Of a stretch of 64,000 bases of DNA, positions 47,653-56,340 are shown one piece after another. Position numbers and translations under genes: made by a program. Positions within the stretch are counted from its first letter, which is position 1. Each line of letters begins with the position of its first letter. This DNA is from Flavihumibacter fluvii (GTDB lineage Bacteria > Bacteroidota > Bacteroidia > Chitinophagales > Chitinophagaceae): contig NZ_CP092333.1 of assembly GCF_018595675.2 (NCBI RefSeq), positions 768,001 through 832,000 on the forward strand, in the 5' to 3' direction. The notes below the pieces were generated by a model, which worked only from the letters and a program-made list of their open reading frames with translations, ran no database searches and was not told the origin of the DNA.

Positions 47653-47731
47653 ACCGCTAACACGGGCCTGGCAAAATTTGGGCGAACACAGTAACGAATG
47701 GCCGAACTGCGCCAAGCCCCAGACGTTGGCT
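47653..47731 (+). repeat. attC-like site 26 (73 bp, canonical attC size)
   Basis: Left box ACCGCTAAC matches the cassette start GTTAACGGT in eight of nine positions. Right GTT at 47725. The arms GGGCCTGGC and GCCAAGCCC pair with one mismatch. It lacks the roughly 110-bp centre seen in most sites. Confidence 0.8.
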
Positions 47732-47752
47732 GAAATTTTTAAGCGTCCTAAA

Positions 47753-48376
47753 ATGAAACAACTTCTTCTTTCCTTTTTCATTTTTATGTCACCCTTTTGG
47801 GGTCTGACACAAGTGAAGCAACAAATCTGGACTACAATCGACCGGCAGAATTTACTTACGGGATTGAAATCTTCTCAATCTGACATTCTTAAGGAGGTTG
47901 AACGCTTAAACGATAAACAGATACATTTCAAGCCAGACAGTAGCCAATGGTCTGTTGCTGAAGTAATAGAGCATATAAGTGTTTACGAAGAGCTTTTATA
48001 TTGGGACCTTTTAAACAATCAATATACCGATGAACGGCATGACCTGGTTGATTCAGTAAAAGGAATTGACTCTGCTATGACTGTATATGCCACCGATCCA
48101 AACAAAGGGCAGGCTCCTTTTGCAGTACAGCCATTAGGAAGATTTCAAAAAAAAGAAGATTTAATTAATTTCTTTAACCGTTATCGCAATGAGGTAATAA
48201 AACTTGTACAAGAAACTAAGGCAGACTTTCGGCTTCATTTTATTTTTAGACCACTTGACTGGGGTATCTGGCACGTAAGGGACCTTCATCAATATACACT
48301 GCTTTGGATTGCTCACTCAGAAAGACATTTAAACCAAATTAAAAGAATAGAGGCTAATGTTAATTTCCCGAAATAG
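47753..48376 (+). CDS. Cassette 27: secreted DinB-like protein
   Basis: 207 residues from ATG 47753; the frame is open upstream into site 26. A signal peptide (LLLSFFIFMSPFWGLTQ) precedes a DinB four-helix domain: LNDKQIHFKPDSSQWSVAEVIEHISVYEE with metal His, and LHQYTLLWIAHSERHLNQI with the second His pair. DinB/YfiT proteins are metal-dependent, often bacillithiol-linked transferases; an exported form is less usual. Confidence 0.84.
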   Translation: MKQLLLSFFIFMSPFWGLTQVKQQIWTTIDRQNLLTGLKSSQSDILKEVERLNDKQIHFKPDSSQWSVAEVIEHISVYEELLYWDLLNNQYTDERHDLVDSVKGIDSAMTVYATDPNKGQAPFAVQPLGRFQKKEDLINFFNRYRNEVIKLVQETKADFRLHFIFRPLDWGIWHVRDLHQYTLLWIAHSERHLNQIKRIEANVNFPK

Positions 48377-48380
48377 AAAC

Positions 48381-48580
48381 TGCTGCCAACAAGGGGTTTT
48401 CTGCAATGCTGGCTGAAGAACGTATAATGATCGTTCCATTCGCTTATCATCTATAGTTCGGGCTGATCGAATACAGCCGAGTTATAGAATCTAACATCAA
48501 CTGCATTGACTTTACTCAGCGACATTTCGGGATGACGATTCACGGAATATCAGAACAGCAGCAATGCCTGTCCGTTACGA
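48381..48580 (+). repeat. attC-like site 27
   Basis: Left box TGCTGCCAAC resembles the complement of the cassette start GTTGGCTGA in the inner bases (GCCAAC). Right GTT at 48574. The left arm is of the TTCTGC type, and the right arm CAGCAGCAATGCC is only partly complementary. Confidence 0.75.
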
Positions 48581-48640
48581 GTAATTTTAACGACACCGTA
48601 CAAACAGATACTTCCGACTGAAAATTTGAAGAAATGGAAA

Positions 48641-49243
48641 ATGAATAAATTAAATTTTCTTTATGCTATTGTTTGTTAGTTGACAATTTCTTGTTCAAAT
48701 CCAAATCAGCCAGATAACTCTGATAACGCCATCAATCAATTCGTAATTGCAATTGACTCCAGTAAAGACAATAAAAATATGATCACTCAAAAAATTACAC
48801 CCTATTTGTGGGTAGAGAAAGATGCCAAAGCTGTAGCAGATTATTATTTATCGATTTTTAAAGACGGTAAGCTGAAAGATTTCCGCAAGTTCGATAGTAA
48901 TGAAAGTGGAAATGATGCAGGTATAGAAACAGCTGTAATTGAAATAGCAGGAATGGAGTTTAGTATATTAGCAGCAGGCCCACTATTTAAATTTAATGAA
49001 GCAGTTTCTTTTGTTATCAATACAAAAGACCAAGCTGAAACTGATTATTATTGGGAAGCTCTTACAAAAAATGGTGGTGAGGAAGGTTCTTGTGGATGGT
49101 GTAAAGATAAATATGGATTATCATGGCAAGTTGTACCAACTGAATATTTTGAATTAATACATAGCAATGACCCTAAAGTAAGGGAGAAAGCAATGAAGAA
49201 TACATTGAATCAGAAAAAATTGATACTTTCTGAACTTAAATGA
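48641..49243 (+). pseudogene. Cassette 28: PhnB-like VOC lipoprotein with TAG in the signal peptide
   Basis: From ATG 48641 the frame reads MNKLNFLYAIVC, TAG (48677), then LTISCSNPN, so a normal lipoprotein signal with lipobox LTISC is cut by a stop. The rest is an intact PhnB-type VOC domain: ITPYLWVEKDAKAVADYYLSIF, WCKDKYGLSWQVVPTEYFEL and a C-terminal helix. Restart at ATG 48779 (MITQKITPYLWV) would give a cytosolic 154-residue PhnB protein, the size of ordinary family members. The sequence does not show which happens. Confidence 0.78.
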
Positions 49244-49300
49244 TCTTAATAATACCAGCTAAGAAGAGCAAGTTTTTGGATGCGAATTAGTATAAAAACT

Positions 49301-49501
49301 GCCCATAACAGGTGTATTTGCATTACCAGGGCGGGACAATGTAGCTTCAGCGGTAGATCACTGATGAGGTTTAGTTTAGATTTGTCAGATTTTCAATGGA
49401 GCTAATGGAATTGAACATGAACATTTGTAAATAAATATTTCGGCTGGGCCAGGCGGGACGTTAGTAATGGCCCTGGCAATAAAAATACCTTCACGTTATG
49501 C
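49301..49501 (+). repeat. attC-like site 28 (mismatched boxes)
   Basis: Left box GCCCATAAC does not match its own cassette start GTTACGAGT but shares CATAAC with the next start GTTATGCGT. Right GTT at 49495. The inner arms CCAGGGC and GCCCTGG pair perfectly. Confidence 0.73.
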
Positions 49502-49564
49502 GTCATGCTGTTTTGACCCTAATGAATCATAAAGAAATTATTAAAGTTTTGTGAATGCAGGTAA

Positions 49565-49927
49565 TCACTTTTTCTCTATGCTTCTTCGCAGAGCACGTTT
49601 TGCATTAATAAAAACCCCAATACAGGTAGCCACAGGGATTACAATTAAAGATACTGCGTAGGAAGTCCCGATACCATTGACAATTGATGAGTAACCAAGG
49701 TTTATTACAAACAATAGACAAAGTGCAAAAGCTGGCAAAGACAACAATAACCCTAACGCCAATCGGTTTGAAGGAACCTTTCCACCAAAAATAATACCAG
49801 CAGCCAAAAATACAACAAAATCCAAAATGTTGTAAAAGTCAAAGAATATGAAAACTAATTTGATCACTGCAAGTATTAACCCAAAAGCAAACAATTGAAT
49901 AACTGTATTACTTGTACTGGTATTCAT
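49565..49927 (-). CDS. Cassette 29: small membrane protein in reverse orientation
   Basis: 120 residues with four hydrophobic segments (IQLFAFGLILAVIKLVFIFF, FVVFLAAGIIFGG, LALGLLLSLPAFALCLLFVI, YAVSLIVIPVATCIGVFI) and a basic tail RALRRSIEKK. I recognise no family. It is the only cassette gene pointing against the array, so it must have its own promoter between 49928 and 50057 if it is expressed. Confidence 0.72.
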   Translation of the reverse strand: MNTSTSNTVIQLFAFGLILAVIKLVFIFFDFYNILDFVVFLAAGIIFGGKVPSNRLALGLLLSLPAFALCLLFVINLGYSSIVNGIGTSYAVSLIVIPVATCIGVFINAKRALRRSIEKK

Positions 49928-50057
49928 ATAATTGTTTTAGATCGAATTGTATTAAAGTTGTAATCTAAAGAATAATTAGACCAAATGCAACTGAATAAAA
50001 CATTGCTTACCAATGCTTGACCTAAAAACTTAAGCAAGGGTTAATAAAGAAGCATGA

Positions 50058-50251
50058 ACGCACAACATCGGTTTTGCAAAAGTTTGGCAGGACGTTCAAA
50101 CTGCGGCTACTATTCGCTGTCAGCTTTGGTTTGGGGCCTGACTCTTTCTTAGAAACTTTTCGTTAAATTTAATCATCATATTTCTGTTCGGCATTGCCAC
50201 CGGACAGACGAGTTTCAAATTCCAAACCTTCGCAAAGCCGTAACGTTGTGC
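50058..50251 (+). repeat. attC-like site 29
   Basis: Left box ACGCACAAC matches the cassette start GTTATGCGT at eight of nine positions. Right GTT at 50245. The arms CGGTTTTGC and GCAAAGCCG pair with one mismatch; the inner GTTTGG/CCAAAC stem is perfect. Confidence 0.82.
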
Positions 50252-50336
50252 GTCTTGCTATCTGCATAACCGTCATACTATATAAAGTTAATGACCGTCC
50301 AAAGACATTTATTTAAATATTTTAAATTTATGCACC

Positions 50337-51407
50337 GTGACTAAAGCTTCAGACATTCCAGTCGAATACCCATCAACAATAAGTAGTAACTTAAACAAAT
50401 TAAAGCCCAATAGAGGTAGAGCAAGATATTTTTTTGTTGCAATGGCCATCCTCTTTCCTGCAGTTGCTTTCCTGGGTTTCTTTCCAAGTTTCGAGATGAT
50501 GAATGAAGGCGCTCTAAAAGTCCATTGGCTTACCCACGCACACAGCGCTGTGATGACAAGCTGGTTATTGCTTTTTTTCACCCAAACCCTTCTCTCTGTA
50601 ACAGGAAATCTTAAGTTTCATCGGCGGCTGGGGCTCTTATCTGTTGTGCTGGCTGTACTCGTTTTGCTTATGATGGGAGTCGTTTCTTTTAACCTGATCA
50701 TTACCCATAGTGCTCCCGAAGGAAGTTTTACTTTTGATCTTCTGATTGGTGGCTTTTATGAAATGTTTGGCTTTGCGCTTTTTTTCACGTGGGGCATGTT
50801 GTCCAGGAAAAAGAACCTTAGTGCACACAAGCGCCTCATGGCGATGGCTACCATTGTTTTGCTCGAGGCAGCAGTCGACCGTATCCAGTTAAGAAATGCA
50901 TTTCCCTCGTTTGGATTGGCCTACCCTGCTACAAATTTTATCTATGCTGACATTCTTTACATTCCACTTTTTTTGTATGACTGGATAACCTTAAAGCGGA
51001 TTCACAGGGCTACCTTGCTTGGTACGGCTATTGTCTTTACTTGCCAAATCATGGTGTGTACTTTTTATGGCTCGCCGTCATGGCATAAGTTCTGGTATGC
51101 GCAAACGGCCCCCCTGATGAAGAAAGTTGTTGAAGTTGAGCTTACCGACACTCAAAGCGCTCCGCTGTTGGGTCATTACGAGAGTAATATTGGTAAAATC
51201 TACATCAGCCAAGACAACGGTAAACTTTACGTTCAGTTTGATGGTAGACAAAAACAGGAACTGTGTGCAAGTTCAGAAACAACTTTATATTCAAAACAGG
51301 AAGCGATACTGTTTTCTTTTGTTAAAGGGCCGGAGGGAAAGGTTGAGTCGGCGCAAGCCGAACAGATTGGACGAACTTATAAAATGACGAGGATAGATCA
51401 GCCCTAA
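50337..51407 (+). CDS. Cassette 30: multi-pass membrane protein with soluble C-terminal domain
   Basis: 356 residues from GTG 50337; the nearby ATG at 50330 is out of frame and closes at once. Six or seven membrane segments (residues 30-245) include FHRRLGLLSVVLAVLVLL, related to the cassette 10 protein. The C-terminal 90 residues are soluble with beta strands (GHYESNIGKIYISQDNGKLYVQFDG), like a small lipocalin-type domain. GC content is higher than most cassettes. I do not know the function. Confidence 0.76.
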   Translation: MTKASDIPVEYPSTISSNLNKLKPNRGRARYFFVAMAILFPAVAFLGFFPSFEMMNEGALKVHWLTHAHSAVMTSWLLLFFTQTLLSVTGNLKFHRRLGLLSVVLAVLVLLMMGVVSFNLIITHSAPEGSFTFDLLIGGFYEMFGFALFFTWGMLSRKKNLSAHKRLMAMATIVLLEAAVDRIQLRNAFPSFGLAYPATNFIYADILYIPLFLYDWITLKRIHRATLLGTAIVFTCQIMVCTFYGSPSWHKFWYAQTAPLMKKVVEVELTDTQSAPLLGHYESNIGKIYISQDNGKLYVQFDGRQKQELCASSETTLYSKQEAILFSFVKGPEGKVESAQAEQIGRTYKMTRIDQP

Positions 51408-51500
51408 TCCACAGGGATAGTTGCCGAGGTTCTTTAAAATTTACGAAAATTTGATCTAAACATTCGATAAGTGCAGATTCATTGTTTTTGACAGGCACAA

Positions 51501-51528
51501 ACGCACAAAGCTGTTAACCGTTGTGCGT
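51501..51528 (+). repeat. attC-like site 30, collapsed to the two core boxes
   Basis: ACGCACAA and TTGTGCGT flank a 12-bp spacer (AGCTGTTAACCG). All arms and the centre are gone, yet both boxes are kept and are perfect complements. Whether so short a hairpin can recombine is unknown. Confidence 0.72.
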
Positions 51529-51581
51529 CATGCTAAAAGGCGAGCAACCATTGAGAATAGTAACTAATTTTAAAAGAATAT

Positions 51582-52211
51582 ATGGAACAACTTGCAAACC
51601 CCTGGAATCTAAGATTAAACAAAGCCTTACCAAGTTTAGCCTTAGTAGCCCCTTTAACCTGGTTTGTGGCAAGCATCATTTATGTTTTCGGTATTGGACG
51701 ATTACCAGGAGGGTTGTCAATTATTAGTTCGCATGAAGGATTTCTCATGACTTTAGGTTCGCCTTTTTTTATAGCCACATTTATTTTCCTGGGACAATCT
51801 GTCGCAAGGCAATTCCCAACGACTGGAATTGCAGTCACAGTGCTCGGTTCGCTAGGCGTGACGACCTTGAGCGCAATTTCAGCTTTTAGGTTGTTTGCTA
51901 CCTCATTCGTTAACTATGGCATCGATCCAGACACTATCCTTGGCGCATTCAATGCAGGTTCACGTTTTGACATTGCTTTTGCCATTTTACAGGTCTCAGG
52001 ATTTTTGAGTTTTATTGTTAGTGGCGTGGCCTTTTTACGTTCAAATACTACACCTAAGTGGGTGGGCTTATTATTGATTGCCAGCATCCCTCTTATGGTA
52101 ACAGGCCAGTTTTTCGAGTTTAAGAAAGAAATATTCTGGCCTCTCGCTACTTTTAGTTGGGTATTAGCACTGTGGGGCCTAGGTAAATCGATGAAATATG
52201 AACATGTATAA
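51582..52211 (+). CDS. Cassette 31: six-pass membrane protein
   Basis: 209 residues with about six hydrophobic segments (LALVAPLTWFVASIIYVFGIG, GSPFFIATFIFLGQSV, GIAVTVLGSLGVTTLSA, FAILQVSGFLSFIVSGVAFL, WVGLLLIASIPLMVTGQFFEF, ATFSWVLALWGLG). The spacing recalls DUF4386/DUF998 proteins but the match is not firm. It starts 62 bp after the collapsed site. Confidence 0.75.
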   Translation: MEQLANPWNLRLNKALPSLALVAPLTWFVASIIYVFGIGRLPGGLSIISSHEGFLMTLGSPFFIATFIFLGQSVARQFPTTGIAVTVLGSLGVTTLSAISAFRLFATSFVNYGIDPDTILGAFNAGSRFDIAFAILQVSGFLSFIVSGVAFLRSNTTPKWVGLLLIASIPLMVTGQFFEFKKEIFWPLATFSWVLALWGLGKSMKYEHV

Positions 52212-52256
52212 ATGCAGATTCATTCTTTAGTTTTTCCTTTATTAAATCAAGAACGA

Positions 52257-52290
52257 ACGCACAACATTGGTTTGGCAATTTGTCAGAACT
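52257..52290 (+). repeat. attC-like site 31, left half only
   Basis: ACGCACAAC matches the cassette 31 start GTTGTGCGT and continues with the left arm ATTGGTTTGGCAAT. No right arm follows; the array is interrupted here by 52.3-59.6 kb. Confidence 0.75.
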
Positions 52291-52307
52291 ATTCATGACA
52301 ATTGACA

Positions 52308-52403
52308 GGTTTTCGGTGGTTTTACAAACCTTTTACGCGTCTTTTACATCTTTTTACTGCTAAAATTCTTCCCGGTAGTTGACGCCCGATATCTTTACTT
52401 TAT
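52308..52403 (+). repeat. Upstream repeat copy A (paired with 54957-55051)
   Basis: About 96 bp shared with the region before the second Asp-box gene: GGTTTTCGGTGGTTTTACAA, then CTTCCCGGTAG and GATATCTTTACTTTAT. The TATCTTTA near its end is close to the Bacteroidota -7 element, so the duplicated stretch probably contains the promoter. Confidence 0.78.
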
Positions 52404-52428
52404 TGTTTCTCCAATATAATTTATAGCC

Positions 52429-53466
52429 ATGAATATTTACATCCTTGTTTTTTGGCTCCTTTTCACGGTTTTCTCATCTTCTCTTCTCCCGGGTAGCCAT
52501 CCAGAGCCAAAAACAGAGAAGGCTGGAAATGCAAAGATGGTTTTTAAATCTACCGATGGCGGACAAACCTGGCAGGACATCAGCAAAGGGCTGCCCGAAA
52601 ATTTGCGGGAAGACAGTATCCGGGGAAATAGTTTCTTTGCAAATGATAAAGGGCTGTTTTTAAAGGTTGGAAATGAACTTTATCACAGTACACCAAATGC
52701 CACAGTTCCTTTTTGGACCAAAGAAATTGTCCCCGACAAAGATATCAGCAATACCTCCGCTAAGTCCGGGATAGTTGCCTACAATTACTGGGGAGCAAAT
52801 TTGAAAAAAACAAATGGTATGAGTGTATGGACGCCGATATTCGAAATATTTCAGCGGCCAGGAATACGCAGCGTTTTAGAGACTGCCAAAGGTTCAATTT
52901 TCATCGGCACCGACAGAGGCTTTTTTAGATCCATTGACAATGGAAAAACCTGGAAACATGTCCATATCGGAAGCCTCGTAGGGCATTTGGCAGAGTCGGA
53001 TGGCGTACTGCTGGCGATCAGTATGAGAAGGATAATAAGATCGACCGATAATGGCGAAAACTGGGCGGTGGTGATCAGTGATAGCAGTGTGGCCTGGGAT
53101 GTAAAACCGATCAAAGGTGGATTCGTTGCTATCACTTCCAGTTCAGAGTCGGGTACCAGGAGTTTAAGGACATCCTACGACGCCGGTAAAACCTGGCAGC
53201 CCATTGATGTTGGCGCGAAAGTTTTTATTGATTCAATATGGCGGACCTGGGATGATCGCCCTCGTGTGCAAGCCTACGCGACTTCCATTACCCAGGTTGG
53301 TGAAAACTTCTTTTGTACCCATCCTGACGGCATTTTCAGATCATCAGACAAGGGCAAAACATGGAAATTATTACTTCCTTCTGTAAAAAATATGGTCTTC
53401 AATTTATTTGTTTCAGGCAATGCTATCTATGTTATCTATGCCATACCCAGCAAGGGTGGATGTTGA
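52429..53466 (+). CDS. Secreted Asp-box (BNR/YCF48-like) repeat protein, copy A
   Basis: 345 residues with an N-terminal hydrophobic signal (YILVFWLLFTVFSSSLLPG). At least five Asp-box motifs (STDGGQTW, SIDNGKTW, STDNGENW, SYDAGKTW, SSDKGKTW) mark a beta propeller like those of sialidases, sortilins and photosystem assembly factor Ycf48. Catalytic sialidase residues are not evident, so it is probably a binding or structural propeller. It is a paralogue of 55076-56197, with the upstream repeat copied too. It is not bracketed by normal attC sites. Confidence 0.87.
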   Translation: MNIYILVFWLLFTVFSSSLLPGSHPEPKTEKAGNAKMVFKSTDGGQTWQDISKGLPENLREDSIRGNSFFANDKGLFLKVGNELYHSTPNATVPFWTKEIVPDKDISNTSAKSGIVAYNYWGANLKKTNGMSVWTPIFEIFQRPGIRSVLETAKGSIFIGTDRGFFRSIDNGKTWKHVHIGSLVGHLAESDGVLLAISMRRIIRSTDNGENWAVVISDSSVAWDVKPIKGGFVAITSSSESGTRSLRTSYDAGKTWQPIDVGAKVFIDSIWRTWDDRPRVQAYATSITQVGENFFCTHPDGIFRSSDKGKTWKLLLPSVKNMVFNLFVSGNAIYVIYAIPSKGGC

Positions 53467-53482
53467 AAGACTCAGGTTAACG

Positions 53483-53512
53483 ACTTTCATCCGGTGGATG
53501 AAAGTTTCCTTA
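53483..53512 (+). terminator. Terminator-like hairpin after Asp-box gene A
   Basis: A perfect 10-bp stem, ACTTTCATCC and GGATGAAAGT, around a GGT loop, followed by TTTCCTT, 17 bp after the stop. The T tract is short, so termination strength is uncertain. Confidence 0.6.
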
Positions 53513-53627
53513 AGCGGCGGATTGGGTCTTGAATGACTATTGTTTTTTGGTTTGTTAACCCGGATATAGAACCAACAGGAAGAATTGTGTGTAACATTTT
53601 CGGACCAAAATTCTACTAACAAAATTT

Positions 53628-54065
53628 ATGATAAACATTAAAAGATGTATACTGCCATTTCTAAGCTTAATTATTATGTCGTTGAGCTGCACATCAGATT
53701 CACAGAAAGTAGATGTCGACAAGAATATTGATGTAATCAGAAAATATCATGAAATCTGGTCAAACGGAAAAGTAGAGGAGCTAGACAAAATTATAGCTTC
53801 AAATTTCAAAAGTCATTTTATAGGGGGATTTGAGTACCTGGGAATAGAGGGAGCAAAGAATTCTGTTCTTGAAACGCAGAAAGCATTTCCAGATTGGAAG
53901 GAAGAAATTGTTGATATAATCGCACAAGGCGATAAAGTTGTTACAAGATACCATTCGACTGGCACTCAACTTGGCAACTGGGACGGAATTGATTCAACAG
54001 GAAATAAAGTGGACAACCTATTAATCACACAATCTGATTTGATGTACTCTTTACCTGATTTTTAA
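53628..54065 (+). pseudogene. SnoaL-like ester cyclase lipoprotein, C-terminus truncated
   Basis: 145 residues with lipobox LIIMSLSC. The SnoaL-like part is clear: VIRKYHEIWSNGKVEELDKIIA, EGAKNSVLETQKAFPDWKEE, GDKVVTRYHSTGTQLGNW. The usual closing strands after GNKV are missing; the last 18 residues (from about 54012) are read antisense from the end of the convergent regulator gene, which overlaps by 41 bp. The natural 3' end was probably lost in a rearrangement. Confidence 0.75.
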
Positions 54066-54948
54066 TTGGCCCCTGCTCAATGATATATTTATAACCCCTG
54101 CCAGGCACGTTAATAAATTTAATGGAGTTATCGTCAATTAATTTCTTACGTAATTTAGACACCAGTACATCAACATTTCTGCTGATCACAAAGGTGCCTT
54201 CATCTTCCCAAATCTCTTTCATCAGTTTTTCCCTTTCCACGACCTGGTTTATATTTTGGACAAATATTTCTAATGCTTTTGTTTCTTTTTCCGAAAGCGT
54301 AATCGTATTATGCTCACTTTTAAGCACATTATTAGCTGTATAAAATTGAAAGTTTCCTACTTGTATATAATCAGTTGCATCGACGATTGATTCCCGGGCT
54401 TCTTTTTTCTGAAACTTATCTTTCACATAAAAGCCAGCAAAACTCAAAGGAATAATCAACAGCAACAACCAAAGGGAATTAAACTTATTTTCCTTCAAAA
54501 GATCAATTTCAATAACATAACAACCAAGCTCCAGCGTACGACCCCTGCAGGGCGTTAAATCGCCTGTTTTGCCATTTATTTCAAATGCCAGGACTGTTTC
54601 CTTTTGTTCACAATTCCTCAAATTCACTATATAATTGTTTGCCAGCGCATTTTTCTGGAATGTTCGTTGAACTATATTGATGAGTGTATCGGAAATAAAA
54701 CCAACGTCATTTTGAAAGGAGACCTGGTAGGAATTTTCATTTAATTTCTTAACAGGCAGCACCCGGGATGTAGAATCTTTAGCTGAAAGCAAAAGCTGAT
54801 GTCCTATATCCCGTAATACAACCTCTACATGCTTCTCAGGGATTTCATTCTTTTTATTGATAAATGCAACAGCAGAAATCAAAATAGCAATTATCATTAT
54901 TGAAGATCCGAACAGGATTAATGGCTTCATGTGTGCAAAATAATCCAT
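54025..54948 (-). CDS. Membrane-anchored winged-helix transcriptional regulator
   Basis: 307 residues (ATG 54930 is an alternative start). Two hydrophobic segments (residues 9-29 and about 158-177) bracket a periplasmic-type domain of about 125 residues. The C-terminal 100 residues are an OmpR-like winged helix (LSEKETKALEIFVQNINQVV, EIWEDEGTFVISRNVDVLVSKLRKKL, NVPGRGYKYI). This layout matches one-component membrane regulators of Bacteroidota. Its start lies 9 bp from the duplicated upstream repeat of the divergent Asp-box gene, which suggests it controls that gene. Confidence 0.87.
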   Translation of the reverse strand: MDYFAHMKPLILFGSSIMIIAILISAVAFINKKNEIPEKHVEVVLRDIGHQLLLSAKDSTSRVLPVKKLNENSYQVSFQNDVGFISDTLINIVQRTFQKNALANNYIVNLRNCEQKETVLAFEINGKTGDLTPCRGRTLELGCYVIEIDLLKENKFNSLWLLLLIIPLSFAGFYVKDKFQKKEARESIVDATDYIQVGNFQFYTANNVLKSEHNTITLSEKETKALEIFVQNINQVVEREKLMKEIWEDEGTFVISRNVDVLVSKLRKKLIDDNSIKFINVPGRGYKYIIEQGPIKNQVKSTSNQIV

Positions 54949-54956
54949 TTAATCCC

Positions 54957-55051
54957 GGTTTTCGGTGGTTTTACAACCTTTTACGCATCTTTTACAACTC
55001 TTTACTATTAAAAATCTTCCCGGTAGCAGACACCTGATATCTTTACTTTAT
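54957..55051 (+). repeat. Upstream repeat copy B (paired with 52308-52403)
   Basis: About 95 bp near-identical to copy A, with scattered substitutions (for example ACGCATCTT for ACGCGTCTT). It lies between the divergent regulator and Asp-box gene B and carries the same GATATCTTTACTTTAT block. Confidence 0.78.
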
Positions 55052-55075
55052 CGTGTCACCTAATCAATCAAAGTC

Positions 55076-56197
55076 ATGAATATCACCTACAGCCTTGCTG
55101 GTTTGCTACTTTTTCAGTTCCTTTCCTGTAGCCAGGCATCAGAAGTTTCACAGGCATCTCCGCTGCCGGATAGTCTGCAAAATCCAAAAAGAGATAAGAC
55201 TGGAACTGCAAAAATCGTTTTTAGATCTGCTGATAGCGGACAAACATGGCAGGACATTAGCGACGGGTTGCCCGAACCTGCGAAGGATGACTATAGCGGT
55301 GGCAGAAATGATTTTTTTGCAGATGAAAATGGGCTCTATTTAACTACCGGCAATGGGATATATCACACTAAACCAATTTCCACACCACCATTTTGGACCA
55401 AAGAAATTTTTCCCGACGAACATAGCAGTATTGCACCTGGTAAGGCCGGGATCTTTGCATACAATTACGGGGGTGGAGGAATTTTCCAAAAAACAAACGG
55501 AACGGGTGTATGGTCTCCGGTATTCACAAATTTCCAGGAGAAACGGGTACTCAGCGTTTTTGAGACTGCCGGAGGCACAATTTTCATCCGCTCCGACAGA
55601 GGCCTTTTTACATCCAATAACAGTGGAAAATCCTGGAAACAACTGCATGCCGGAGGCTGGGGGAAAATGGTAGAATCAAATGGTGTACTCCTTGCGACCA
55701 GCCAGGGAGGGATATTAAGATCGACCGATAATGGTGAAAACTGGGCGTTGGTGATCAGTGAGGGAGGGGTGGGCATTGATGTAGAATGCATCGAAGGTGG
55801 ATTTGCTGCTATTACTTACAGCACCGTTTCGAAGACCCGGAGAATACGAACATCCTACGACGGCGGCAAAACCTGGCAGGCTATTGATGCCGGCCTCCAG
55901 GCGCATGGTTTTATAGACCCAATCTTGCCGCCGGTTAATACTAACCTTCCGGCGCAAGGCTTTTCCGATTCAACCTGGCATCCTAAGGAAACTACGATCC
56001 TTCCGGTACCAACGTACATTACTACCATAATCCAGGTGGGTGAAAATTTCTTTTGTGGTCATACTGACGGCATTTACAGGTCATCAGACAAGGGAAAAAC
56101 ATGGAAACTGTTGCTTCCTTCAGTAAAAGGGAAGATGTTCAAGTTATTTGTTTCCGGCAACGTGATTTATGGCATACAGATGGAGTCACATTGTTAA
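55076..56197 (+). CDS. Asp-box (BNR/YCF48-like) lipoprotein, copy B
   Basis: 373 residues with lipobox FLSC. Same architecture as copy A, with Asp-boxes (SADSGQTW, SNNSGKSW, STDNGENW, SYDGGKTW, SSDKGKTW) and a longer loop after residue 280. It differs from copy A in having a lipid-anchoring Cys, so one paralogue may be secreted and the other membrane-bound. The divergent regulator next to it is the likely controller. Confidence 0.87.
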   Translation: MNITYSLAGLLLFQFLSCSQASEVSQASPLPDSLQNPKRDKTGTAKIVFRSADSGQTWQDISDGLPEPAKDDYSGGRNDFFADENGLYLTTGNGIYHTKPISTPPFWTKEIFPDEHSSIAPGKAGIFAYNYGGGGIFQKTNGTGVWSPVFTNFQEKRVLSVFETAGGTIFIRSDRGLFTSNNSGKSWKQLHAGGWGKMVESNGVLLATSQGGILRSTDNGENWALVISEGGVGIDVECIEGGFAAITYSTVSKTRRIRTSYDGGKTWQAIDAGLQAHGFIDPILPPVNTNLPAQGFSDSTWHPKETTILPVPTYITTIIQVGENFFCGHTDGIYRSSDKGKTWKLLLPSVKGKMFKLFVSGNVIYGIQMESHC

Positions 56198-56340
56198 ACC
56201 TGTTTTATGCCCGATACACAGAGGTATGGCAATCAGCAGTACGTTTTGTGGGAGATAAATTATTTTGAAGAGACCTTTCATTTTTTAGTCATTATCAAAT
56301 TTGTACAATATTTATGCTGCCAGGCTTACAAAAAGCCGAT

